From Dehalococcoidia bacterium (lineage in GTDB: Bacteria; Chloroflexota; Dehalococcoidia; Dehalococcoidales; Fen-1064): a DNA stretch of 7,068 nucleotides. A program made the position numbers and the translations under genes. Under the pieces are notes generated by a model, which saw only the letters and a program-made list of their open reading frames with translations, made no database searches and was not told the origin of the DNA. How positions within the stretch are numbered: the first letter of the stretch is position 1; each line of letters starts with the position of its first letter. Shown piece after piece: positions 1-6,636 of this stretch. The stretch spans positions 880 to 7,947 of the forward strand of contig PMBW01000225.1 in NCBI GenBank assembly GCA_003153075.1. The letters run 5' to 3'.

Positions 1-1
1 T

Positions 2-1180
2 GAAATCGCCGCCGGTACAGAATATTACAGCGGCATTGCCCGTAAAACTACACAGGATTTAATCGCTGCGGGGAAAGGACAGAAATCAGGCGCATCGATC
101 AAAGACGAATGGAAACTGCAGCGGATCGCGGCAGAATGCGGAATTAAGACCGGCGGACGCACTAAAGACGAAATTGCCGTGGAACTGGGCGAACTGCTGC
201 TGAAAGAATTCAGCGAGCCTGAAGGCGAGCTTCTTTTCCTGAAACGGGCACCGCAAAAACGGCTGGGAATCTGGCATAGACAGGAAATCACGCCGTCAGG
301 CATTGACCATGCGGTATCGGCGGCTAAAAATGCCGCAGATACAAACGGACAAAACCCGCTTTTACATGGTGCGCGGTGCGCACTAGCCAACGGCTGGGGC
401 AGCAGCATGATCGCCGCGGAAATACAGGATATTTTGTCCGGTACGCCCGCCCCCATACTGCAGGGTGAAGGGAAAAACGCAATGGTCACCGGTTTTAGTC
501 CGGAAGCGATTATTTACACGCTGGGCGGCTCGTTCCGCGGTTCTTTACGTCCGCTAATCGATAATATTATCAACGGCAGGATCAGGGGCATCGCCGGGAT
601 ATATAATTGCAGCGCAGATGACGCGCAAGTTACTTTAGCCAAAGAACTGATCAAAAACGATGTGCTGGTGCTTTTCACCGGTGACAACGCGGCAGATTTA
701 GCAGCTGCGGATTTGATGGTCTATGAAGGCGGTCAGTTCGCCGGGGAAGGCCTACACTCTGTCTGCGAAGCGGTAGGATTACCGCCGGTTTTACACATGG
801 GCGCATCTGTCGATAACTGCCGCATCCTGATCGCGGCCTCCGCCCTGGTGAAAGAAGGCAAACTCGGTGATATCAGCGACCTGCCAGCCTGTATCGCCGC
901 TCCTGCAACGATAAACGACAAAGCCCTCGCAATCGGGCAGTGTTTTGTCAGCTCCGGTTTCTACACTGTTTCCGGCGATTCGCGATTGGCAGCAACAAGT
1001 AACTCATTAACCGCTGGTATGGAAAAACTTTACGGCGGCATGTGGGATTTAGCGCATGACCCTCTACAGGCTGCCCAAGAGATGATCGCTCACATCGACT
1101 CGAAGCGTAAGGCGCTCGGCATTGATAAATCCCGCGAACGCATCCTTTACGATATGGCCATGAGAAGGGATTTGACCTAA
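2..1180 (+). CDS. cooS: CO dehydrogenase (CooS/AcsA)-like protein, 5'-partial, lacking the C-cluster
   Basis: The reading frame is open from base 2, so the gene begins upstream; 392 residues are visible. The first ~155 align with the helical N-terminal part of CooS (SIKDEWKL, IQDILSGTPAP), and the rest with its C-terminal domain (GGSFRGSLRPL, IINGRIRG, KELIKND, GLPPVLHMG, DKALAIG). Between them, near bases 450-490, a block of about 130 residues found in ordinary CooS is missing; in the family it carries a His and two Cys ligands of the NiFeS C-cluster. Of the other three Cys ligands, one remains (Cys203, codon 608-610), one is Asp228 in TGD (normally TGC, 683-685) and one is Ser269 in HMGASVDN (normally HMGSCVDN, 806-808). 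The Lys of DKALAIG (920-922) is kept. The B- and D-cluster region lies outside the window. The estimated full length is near 500 residues against about 630-675. It stands 184 bp before acsB, so an ACS-partner role is inferred; CO oxidation is unlikely. GTG at 179 is internal. Confidence 0.9.
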   Translation, partial: EIAAGTEYYSGIARKTTQDLIAAGKGQKSGASIKDEWKLQRIAAECGIKTGGRTKDEIAVELGELLLKEFSEPEGELLFLKRAPQKRLGIWHRQEITPSGIDHAVSAAKNAADTNGQNPLLHGARCALANGWGSSMIAAEIQDILSGTPAPILQGEGKNAMVTGFSPEAIIYTLGGSFRGSLRPLIDNIINGRIRGIAGIYNCSADDAQVTLAKELIKNDVLVLFTGDNAADLAAADLMVYEGGQFAGEGLHSVCEAVGLPPVLHMGASVDNCRILIAASALVKEGKLGDISDLPACIAAPATINDKALAIGQCFVSSGFYTVSGDSRLAATSNSLTAGMEKLYGGMWDLAHDPLQAAQEMIAHIDSKRKALGIDKSRERILYDMAMRRDLT

Positions 1181-1189
1181 GAAGCATTA

Positions 1190-1291
1190 CCCGGCGGTTA
1201 GTCCACTCGCCCCCGCGTGGCTGGAGGTCGCAACCGGAAGTACTTTACGGAGCTATTCGGAGTAAACGTAGAGAGAGTTAGAGAGAGGGGA
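1190..1291 (+). repeat. Dispersed intergenic repeat, copy A (cooS-like/acsB spacer)
   Basis: This occupies most of the 184-bp gap before acsB. Its core (about 1198-1271) matches the reverse complement of the 51-nt insertion at 6509-6559. Shared blocks in the same order are TAGTCCAC, GCAA, GTACTTTNCGGAG, TTCGGAG and GTAGAG; copy A has roughly 23 extra bases between the first two. Purine-rich sequence (1272-1291, TTAGAGAGAGG) follows and resembles the repeat flank next to the 6509 insertion. The left end (1191-1219) also resembles 7041-7068. No tRNA, coding frame or clear terminator is seen. The rest of the spacer up to the acsB ribosome binding site shows nothing recognisable. Confidence 0.6.
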
Positions 1292-1350
1292 ATATTGTAA
1301 TTTCAAGCCCGCCCCACACCACCACCTGATACCAAGGTTAAAAGGAACCC

Positions 1351-1356
1351 GGAGGA
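1351..1356 (+). promoter_or_regulatory. Shine-Dalgarno site of acsB
   Basis: GGAGGA lies 8 nt before the ATG at 1365. It is a near-consensus ribosome binding site, and it supports that start and strong translation of acsB. Confidence 0.75.
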
Positions 1357-1364
1357 ATAACTAA

Positions 1365-3572
1365 ATGTCCAGGATTATCGCATCCATCGCGATCAGCGGC
1401 GCTTATAAGATAGTAGAAAAAGCCGAAACCAGCTGGAAAACGGCAATGGAGAAATGGGGCAAGAACGAACCCATCGGCTTTCCGAATACGGCTTATTATC
1501 TGCCCGTGATCTACGGCATGCTCGGCTATAAAGTAGAGAAACTGGGCGATATGGAATTTGTGTTGAAAAAGTGCCGGGCATTATTACCACCGCGGGTCAG
1601 TGAAACACATCCTTTGCCGTATTTAGGAAATGCGCTGGATGCCGGTATGGCGACGTTTTTTGCGGAAGAGATCATCGAGGCCATCAACTACCGCGAAAAC
1701 CCGCATTTCTATCTCAGCGGGGAAGATGTCACACCGGATAATATCTGGCTGGGCGCCGCCGACGATGTGTTATTACGCAAACGCGGCGTGGAATTTGTCG
1801 ATGGAACGGCCCCCGGATTTGCTGCGATATTAGGCGCCGCGCCTACACCACAAATCGCCGCCGGTATCGCCAACGAGTTGCAGAAAAAGAACCTCTATGT
1901 ATTTATGACCGGAGAAAACGGCGGCAAACGTTTCGCCGAACAGTTGGTGGAAGCCGGTGTGCAGGTCGGCTGGGGCGTACGGCTTGTGCCCTTCGGGCCG
2001 GATGTCAACGCCACCGTCTTTGCGTTGGGTTTTGCCACCCGCGCCGCCATGTCTTTCGGCGGCATTGAGCCGGGTGACTACCACAAGATTTTGCTATATA
2101 ACAAGAATCGCATTTTCGCATTTGTGATGGCGCTGGGAACGGTCACCGAAGAATGGGCGGCCAATGCCGCCGGGGCAATTAACTGGGGCTTCCCGGTTAT
2201 TGCCGATACCGCCATTCCGGAAATCCTGCCGACAGGGATTACCACCTACGAACATATCGTCTCTAATGTGCCCCACGATAAAATTGTCGCGCGGGCCATT
2301 GAAGTACGCGGGCTGAAAGTGAACGTGACGGAAGTGCCCATCCCGGTTGCTTACGGACCGGCCTTTGAAGGCGAGCGCGTCCGCGGCGACGATATCTACC
2401 TTGAGGCTGGAGGCGGACGTACCCCGATGGTAGAATGGGTCACATCTAAACGCATGCATGAAGTGGAGGACGGCAAAATCGAGATTATCGGGCCGGAAAT
2501 CACCGATGTTTCCGCCAGATCGATTTTGCCAATGGCCATAAAAGTTGAAATCGCCGGACGGCATTTTGAAACCGATTACGAACCGATCATCGAACGTCAG
2601 ATTCACCACCTGATCAATTACGCGCAGGGAGTAATGCACATCGGGCAGCGGGATATTGCCTGGCTGCGCATCAGCAAACAGGCGGTCGCCAAAGGTTTCA
2701 CACTGAAGGATATCGGCGTTATTCTGCATGCTAAACTCCACCAGGATTTTGGCAGAATATTTGATAAATTACAGGTCAAGATCTACACCGATGAAGCAAA
2801 AGTAAAACAGGTTGTGGAAAAAGCCCGGGCCGCTTATGCCGAACGTGACGCCCGCATCGAGGGGATGACGGATGAAAGCACGGATACTTATTATTCCTGC
2901 TTGCTCTGCCAGTCATTTGCCCCCAGCCATGTCTGCATCATCAGTCCGGAAAGAACCGGACTCTGCGGCTCTTATAACTGGATGGACTGCAAAGCCTCTT
3001 ACGAAATCAACCCCACCGGGCCTAACCAGCCGGTGCCCAAAGGCGCCACTATTGATGCGAAACTGGGACAGTGGCAAGGTGTTAATGAGTTCCTGTTCAA
3101 AGCTTCCCGCGGCAAGTTCGACCACTACAACTCCTATAGTCTCGTCAACGACCCGATGACCACCTGCGGCTGCTGCGAATGTATTGCTGCCGTGCTGCCC
3201 ATGTGCAACGGTATCATGACCGTCAACCGGGAATACACGCTGATGACGCCGAGCGGGATGAAATTTACCACACTGGCCGGTACGATCGGCGGCGGTATCA
3301 GTACGCCGGGTTTTGTCGGGCACGGTAAATATAATATCTGCCAGCGGAAATTCCTCAGCGCCGACGGCGGACTGCTGCGCATGGTCTGGATGCCGAAGAT
3401 GCTGAAAGAAGAAATTGGCGACAGGCTCAAAGCCAGAGCAATTGAATTAGGCGTGCCGGATCTGATTGACATGATCGCCGATGAGACGATCGGAACGACA
3501 GAAGATGAGATTCTGCCCTTCCTGACGGAGAAAGGCCATCCCGCCCTGACCATGGATCCGATAATAGGGTAA
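1365..3572 (+). CDS. acsB: CO-methylating acetyl-CoA synthase (ACS, AcsB)
   Basis: This cytoplasmic enzyme assembles acetyl-CoA from CO, CoA and the methyl group of the corrinoid protein, and can run in reverse. The 735 residues compare with 729 in Moorella AcsB. The N-terminal domain (about 1-315), which in the known complex docks on CODH and carries the CO tunnel, is present. The A-cluster is complete: Cys512, Cys515, Cys524 and Cys534 for the 4Fe-4S cubane, and Cys601-Gly602-Cys603 for the distal nickel, each exactly six positions after the Moorella residues 506/509/518/528 and 595-597. Phe518 corresponds to Moorella Phe512. Strong family blocks are ERTGLCG, NWMDCKASYEINPTGPNQP and GFVGHGKY. 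One oddity is Cys604 directly after CGC, where I expect Phe; Cys606 and Cys613 are nearby. The gene follows the cooS-like gene by 184 bp and precedes a DUF559 cassette. The start is set by GGAGGA 8 nt upstream. Confidence 0.97.
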   Translation: MSRIIASIAISGAYKIVEKAETSWKTAMEKWGKNEPIGFPNTAYYLPVIYGMLGYKVEKLGDMEFVLKKCRALLPPRVSETHPLPYLGNALDAGMATFFAEEIIEAINYRENPHFYLSGEDVTPDNIWLGAADDVLLRKRGVEFVDGTAPGFAAILGAAPTPQIAAGIANELQKKNLYVFMTGENGGKRFAEQLVEAGVQVGWGVRLVPFGPDVNATVFALGFATRAAMSFGGIEPGDYHKILLYNKNRIFAFVMALGTVTEEWAANAAGAINWGFPVIADTAIPEILPTGITTYEHIVSNVPHDKIVARAIEVRGLKVNVTEVPIPVAYGPAFEGERVRGDDIYLEAGGGRTPMVEWVTSKRMHEVEDGKIEIIGPEITDVSARSILPMAIKVEIAGRHFETDYEPIIERQIHHLINYAQGVMHIGQRDIAWLRISKQAVAKGFTLKDIGVILHAKLHQDFGRIFDKLQVKIYTDEAKVKQVVEKARAAYAERDARIEGMTDESTDTYYSCLLCQSFAPSHVCIISPERTGLCGSYNWMDCKASYEINPTGPNQPVPKGATIDAKLGQWQGVNEFLFKASRGKFDHYNSYSLVNDPMTTCGCCECIAAVLPMCNGIMTVNREYTLMTPSGMKFTTLAGTIGGGISTPGFVGHGKYNICQRKFLSADGGLLRMVWMPKMLKEEIGDRLKARAIELGVPDLIDMIADETIGTTEDEILPFLTEKGHPALTMDPIIG

Positions 3573-3640
3573 TAATCGCTTCAATAGTCAATAATCAAGA
3601 AAAAGTTGAAAAGACTGCTGCAGGAGAAGAAAGGCAATCC

Positions 3641-3676
3641 TCTCTCCCTCTCAGGGAGAGATTGAAAGAGAGTGAT
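3641..3676 (+). repeat. Left inverted repeat of the DUF559 cassette, with internal hairpin
   Basis: The segment pairs with the reverse complement of 4061-4096 at 29 of 36 positions; the shared blocks are CCCTCTCAGGGAG and GAGAGTGAT. It contains its own perfect 9-bp hairpin (3641-3649 with 3653-3661, loop CTC). Its right end supplies the purine-rich GAGAG, which can serve as ribosome binding site for the gene at 3683. Confidence 0.75.
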
Positions 3677-3682
3677 TCAATT

Positions 3683-4051
3683 ATGACGACAAGGACGAGG
3701 TTACTACATAATAGCAAACTGACAAAATACTCTCAAAACCTCAGATGCAAACCAACGGATGCCGAAAGGAAACTCTGGTCTAAATTACGGCTAAAACAAC
3801 TGAATTGTTATCAGTTTTATCGGCAGAAAGTAATAGGGAATTTTATCGTAGATTTCTGTTCACCTGCGTTAAAACTGGTTATTGAAGTGGATGGTAGCCA
3901 GCATTATTCTGAGGGAGCAATGGCGGCTGATAAAACAAGAGACAAATATCTGCAGAACTTAGGTCTAAAAGTGCTGAGATTTAATGATAATGAAGTTTTA
4001 ACTAATATTAGTGGAGTTGTTGAAAATATTCTGGAAAATATGGAGAAGTAA
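3683..4051 (+). CDS. DUF559 protein (Vsr-like, PD-(D/E)XK nuclease fold)
   Basis: This is a small protein of 122 residues with the full DUF559 pattern. A basic helical N-terminus with TDAERKLW comes first, then FYRQKVIG, then the putative metal-binding core Asp57 (VDF) and Glu68-x-Asp70 (EVDG), then Gln73-His74. The C-terminal part is LGLKVLRFNDNEV. The family is related to very-short-patch-repair endonucleases and is presumed to cut or nick DNA, but its biological role is not settled. ATG 3683 is preferred over an in-frame TTG at 3662 because the latter lies inside the left inverted repeat and adds residues unlike the family. It has no evident tie to acetyl-CoA synthesis despite lying between acsB and acsC on the same strand. 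The low GC points to separate acquisition. A paralogue, roughly half identical by eye, is at 6637-7038. Confidence 0.85.
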   Translation: MTTRTRLLHNSKLTKYSQNLRCKPTDAERKLWSKLRLKQLNCYQFYRQKVIGNFIVDFCSPALKLVIEVDGSQHYSEGAMAADKTRDKYLQNLGLKVLRFNDNEVLTNISGVVENILENMEK

Positions 4052-4060
4052 TAGAAATTT

Positions 4061-4096
4061 ATCACTCTCCCCTAAACCCTCCCTGAGAGGGAGGGA
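4061..4096 (-). repeat. Right inverted repeat of the DUF559 cassette, with internal hairpin
   Basis: This is the inverted partner of 3641-3676. It contains a perfect 8-bp hairpin (4077-4084 with 4088-4095, loop GAG). The same sequence recurs after acsE: 4061-4080 matches 6489-6508 at 19 of 20 bases, and 4082-4097 matches 6560-6575 exactly. No T-tract follows, so it does not look like a classical intrinsic terminator. Confidence 0.75.
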
Positions 4097-4129
4097 GCCC
4101 TCTGTTTTATCAGGGACAGACTTCAACTA

Positions 4130-4228
4130 AGGGAAAATAACATCACCTTAAATAATGTATAATAAGTCAAATTTAAAATAAATCTAAACTTTAATCTTGA
4201 TTCTTGATATTTGGCTATTTCGTCACTT
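4130..4228 (+). promoter_or_regulatory. AT-rich leader with possible promoter for acsC-acsE
   Basis: The stretch between the cassette and the acsC ribosome binding site is much richer in A+T than the surrounding genes. It contains TATAAT at 4158-4163 preceded by TG. No good -35 hexamer is visible at the usual distance. A separate promoter would let acsC-acsE be transcribed independently of acsB, which the inserted cassette has pushed 668 bp upstream. The evidence is weak. Confidence 0.3.
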
Positions 4229-4234
4229 AAGGAG
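4229..4234 (+). promoter_or_regulatory. Shine-Dalgarno site deciding the acsC start
   Basis: AAGGAG ends 6 nt before ATG 4241. This favours that start over an in-frame TTG at 4211, which would add ten residues not expected in the family and has no such site. Confidence 0.75.
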
Positions 4235-4240
4235 CTATCA

Positions 4241-5587
4241 ATGGCACTCACCGGAATACAGATTTTTAAACTGCTGCCCAAGACCAACTGCGGTAAATGC
4301 GGCATCCCCACCTGTCTGGCTTTCGCTATGAATCTCGCCGCCGGTAAAGCCGAACTCGCTGCTTGTCCGTTTGTTTCGGAAGAATCCAAGGCGCAGCTGG
4401 CCGAAGCCTCCGCTCCCCCCATCCGCCCGGTCAACATCGGCGCCGGCGCTAATGCCTTCAAGATCGGCGGCGAAACGGTATTGTTCCGCCACGAGAAGCG
4501 CTTTGAAAATCCTACCGGCATTGCGGTACTGGTGACAGATACAATGCCCCACAGTGAAGTCACCGCCAGGATTGAGCGGTTTAATAAGAACGTTTATGTC
4601 AGGGTTGGACTCAAGCTCCACGCCGATGCCATCGCAATTAAAAGCGAATCCGGCGATCCGGCCAAATTCGGGGCATTGGTGGAGATGGTTGCCAAAGCCA
4701 TCGACGGCGGTTTGATCCTGATGAGCGATAAGCCCGAAGTACTGGCAGCCGGATTGAAAGTCTGCTCCGCGCGCAAACCCTTACTTTACGCTGCCACTAA
4801 AACCAATGTTGAAGCAGTGGCTAAACTAGCCAAGGAAAACGCCTGTCCGGTGGGTGTCAAAGGCACAAACATCGAAGAAGTCGCCGAATTGACCGGCATA
4901 TTGAATAAAGCCGGTATCCAGGACATCGTCATCGATTCCGGCGCCAGAACCGTCAAACAGGCTTTCCAGGATGAGATCATCATCCGCGGCTCGGCGCTGC
5001 AAAAGAAATTCAAACCGCTGGGCTATCCCACCATCGCCTTCCCCTGTGAAATGACCGGTAACCCGCTGAAAGAAGCATTGATTTCCTCGATGCTAGTCTC
5101 CAAATACGCGGGCATGATCGTCCTTTCCGATATTAAAGGAGAGGTGCTATTCCCGCTGCTGGTGGAAAGACTGAATATCTTCACCGACCCGCAGAGACCG
5201 CTGGCGACAACACCCGGTATTTATGAAATCAATAACCCCAACGAGAACTCGCCGGTGCTGATCACCACTAATTTCTCGCTGACTTATTTTATTGTTTCAG
5301 GCGAAATCGAGACCAGCAAGGTGCCCAGTTACCTGTTGATCATGGACACCGAAGGACTTTCGGTTTTAACCGCCTGGGCAGCGGGTAAATTCGGCGCCGA
5401 CCTGATGGCCGCTTTCGTCAAGAAATCCGGCATCGGCGATAAAGTGAAAAACCACAAGCTGGTTATCCCCGGCTACTCGGCTTCCGAAAGCGGCGGACTG
5501 GAAGAAGACCTGAAAGGCTGGGAGATCCTCGTCGGGCCGCGGGAAGGCTCCCATATTCCGGCATATCTCCGGACATTAAAACTATAG
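4241..5587 (+). CDS. acsC: Corrinoid iron-sulfur protein, large (gamma) subunit
   Basis: The 448-residue protein (Moorella AcsC is about 446) carries the methyl group on cobalamin between AcsE and AcsB. The N-terminal domain has the diagnostic 4Fe-4S motif Cys17-x2-Cys20-x4-Cys25-x16-Cys42, within LLPKTNCGKCGIPTC. In the family this cluster reductively reactivates Co(II). A TIM-barrel segment follows (about 90-320). The C-terminal Rossmann-like domain that binds the corrinoid with the small subunit runs from about 325, with MDTEGLSVLTAWAAGKFGA, VIPGYSA and GWEILVGPREGSHIP. The usual partner gene acsD is not next to it: acsE follows after 8 nt. It probably shares a transcript with acsE. Codon use and GC look like acsB, unlike the intervening DUF559 gene. 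Confidence 0.96.
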   Translation: MALTGIQIFKLLPKTNCGKCGIPTCLAFAMNLAAGKAELAACPFVSEESKAQLAEASAPPIRPVNIGAGANAFKIGGETVLFRHEKRFENPTGIAVLVTDTMPHSEVTARIERFNKNVYVRVGLKLHADAIAIKSESGDPAKFGALVEMVAKAIDGGLILMSDKPEVLAAGLKVCSARKPLLYAATKTNVEAVAKLAKENACPVGVKGTNIEEVAELTGILNKAGIQDIVIDSGARTVKQAFQDEIIIRGSALQKKFKPLGYPTIAFPCEMTGNPLKEALISSMLVSKYAGMIVLSDIKGEVLFPLLVERLNIFTDPQRPLATTPGIYEINNPNENSPVLITTNFSLTYFIVSGEIETSKVPSYLLIMDTEGLSVLTAWAAGKFGADLMAAFVKKSGIGDKVKNHKLVIPGYSASESGGLEEDLKGWEILVGPREGSHIPAYLRTLKL

Positions 5588-5595
5588 GATAGAAG

Positions 5596-6471
5596 ATGAA
5601 ACTGATCGGAGAAAACCTTAATATCGTCTCTAAAACCTACGGACCGGCGCTCAAAGAACGCAACGCCGGACCGCTCCGTGAACTGGCAATTACCCAGACC
5701 AAAGCCGGGATGGATTTCATCGACATCAACATCGGGCCGGCGCGTAAAGAGGGCGACAAATTCATGGAATGGGTAGTTAAGACGGTACAGGAAGTAACCG
5801 ACCTCCCGCTCTCATTGGATACCACTAACCCGCTCGCGATGGAAGCCGGATTAAAAGCCCACAGAGGTAAAGCGTTATTAAACTCCATTTCCCTGGAACG
5901 CATGGCGGAGGAACTACCTTTAGCGGTGAAGTACGATTGCGATTTTGTGGGGTTGCTGTGGGGTAGGGATGGTTTACCGCGCGACGTCAATGAACGGGGC
6001 GCGATTGCCGCCGAGTTGCTTTACAATGCCAACGAAAAAGGCATCGGCAACGAACGTATCTGGTTCGACCCGATCGCCACACCGGCAGTGAATATTCAAT
6101 CCAATCATGTCAAACCTTGCCTGGATTTTTTAAGCATGCTGCCGGACCTCGCGCCAGGCGCTAAATCGATCGTCGGATTGTCCAATGTCTCCAACGGCGC
6201 GCCTAATAACCTGCGGCCGTATCTGAACCGCACCTATCTGATGATGCTGATGAAATACGATATCCATTCGGTGATCCTGGATGCATTCGACGCGGAGCTG
6301 CTGGACATTGCGCGCGGGAATAGACAGGAGCTGGTACTACTGGTTCAAAGAGCCATGATGGGAGATCAGATCGACAATAATTCCCTCAGCCCCGAAGAAA
6401 TAAAGTACGTAAAAACTGTCAAGGTGCTGCTGGGTGAGGTATTATACTCCCATTCCTGGCTGGAAAATTAA
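5596..6471 (+). CDS. acsE: Methyltetrahydrofolate:corrinoid iron-sulfur protein methyltransferase
   Basis: The 291-residue protein has the pterin-binding (DHPS-like) TIM-barrel fold. It transfers the N5-methyl group of methyl-tetrahydrofolate to Co(I) of the corrinoid protein. Family residues are conserved in place: Asp75 (SLDTTN), Asn96 (LLNSIS), Asp158 (WFDPI) and Asn197 (GLSNVS), matching Moorella Asp75, Asn96, Asp160 and Asn199. NRTYLMMLMKYD matches the following dimer/active-site region. It is about 30 residues longer than Moorella AcsE (262); the extra part is a hydrophilic and helical stretch at about 243-275, just before the final helix. The ATG is 8 nt after the acsC stop, with only a modest AGGAT ribosome site inside the acsC end, suggesting translational coupling. 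No terminator follows directly; a palindromic repeat begins at 6489. Confidence 0.95.
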   Translation: MKLIGENLNIVSKTYGPALKERNAGPLRELAITQTKAGMDFIDINIGPARKEGDKFMEWVVKTVQEVTDLPLSLDTTNPLAMEAGLKAHRGKALLNSISLERMAEELPLAVKYDCDFVGLLWGRDGLPRDVNERGAIAAELLYNANEKGIGNERIWFDPIATPAVNIQSNHVKPCLDFLSMLPDLAPGAKSIVGLSNVSNGAPNNLRPYLNRTYLMMLMKYDIHSVILDAFDAELLDIARGNRQELVLLVQRAMMGDQIDNNSLSPEEIKYVKTVKVLLGEVLYSHSWLEN

Positions 6472-6488
6472 TAAAAAAGGAAATATTC

Positions 6489-6575
6489 ATCACTCTCCCC
6501 TAAATCCTCTACATTTTCTCCGAAAGACTCCGAAAAGTACTTGCGTCTGTGGACTACAGCCTGAGAGGGAGGGAG
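6489..6575 (-). repeat. Palindromic repeat split by a 51-nt insertion (copy B)
   Basis: The outer halves (6489-6508 and 6560-6575) reproduce the right repeat of the first DUF559 cassette almost base for base. Between them lie 51 nt (6509-6559) absent from the 4061-4097 copy, where only one base stands. The reverse complement of the inserted piece resembles the repeat at 1198-1271. It contains two TTCGGAG-type units in the reverse complement. This is the only clear content between acsE and the leader of the second DUF559 gene. Confidence 0.7.
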
Positions 6576-6600
6576 ATGCCTCTCGTTCGCAAAGCTAATA

Positions 6601-6636
6601 TCCCCTACAGGAGACATTGAGAGCGGGGTCATTCGT
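6601..6636 (+). repeat. Leader of the second DUF559 gene, related to the left cassette repeat
   Basis: The sequence before ATG 6637 (CCTACAGGAGACATTGAGAG, then GGGGTCATTCGT) aligns with 3645-3682 before the first DUF559 gene with small gaps. The shared pattern is a CAGG-AGA-ATTGA(A/G)AG core followed by a purine run and ATTC next to the ATG. The hairpin of the first copy is largely lost here. The purine run GAGCGGGG (6621-6628) can act as ribosome binding site. Confidence 0.5.

Larger units (their letters stand above)
3641..4096 (+). mobile_element. Candidate DUF559 cassette bounded by imperfect inverted repeats
   Basis: A 122-codon DUF559 gene lies between a left repeat (3641-3676) and a right repeat (4061-4096) that are inverted relative to each other, matching at 29 of 36 positions without gaps. 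The enclosed gene is about 36% GC by hand count, clearly lower than the flanking acs genes. The unit sits wholly within the acsB-acsC gap. I see no transposase and no convincing target-site duplication. Calling it mobile is therefore an inference; it could also be a gene lying by chance between two copies of an intergenic palindrome. Confidence 0.4.

Noticed and set aside
179..181. GTG as the start of the cooS-like gene
   Set aside because: The frame stays open to base 2 and the upstream residues align with CooS, so this is an internal codon of a truncated gene.
25..489. 154-codon open frame on the minus strand
   Set aside because: It lies opposite the cooS-like coding frame and has low-complexity Ser/Pro composition typical of an antisense shadow.
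1181..1364. tRNA or other structured RNA gene in the spacer before acsB
   Set aside because: No cloverleaf arms or T-loop sequence could be found; the content is better explained by the dispersed repeat.
2094..2741. 215-codon open frame on the minus strand
   Set aside because: It lies entirely opposite acsB, which has complete family motifs; its translation has no recognisable domain and no ribosome site was evident.
3662..3664. TTG start for the first DUF559 gene
   Set aside because: It lies inside the inverted repeat and adds seven residues unlike the family; ATG 3683 follows a purine-rich site.
3641..4096. CRISPR-like repeat pair
   Set aside because: There are only two copies, in inverted orientation, with a gene between them, no regular spacing and no cas genes.
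4077..4110. Intrinsic terminator after the first DUF559 gene
   Set aside because: The hairpin is perfect but no T-tract follows, and the same sequence recurs as part of a dispersed repeat.
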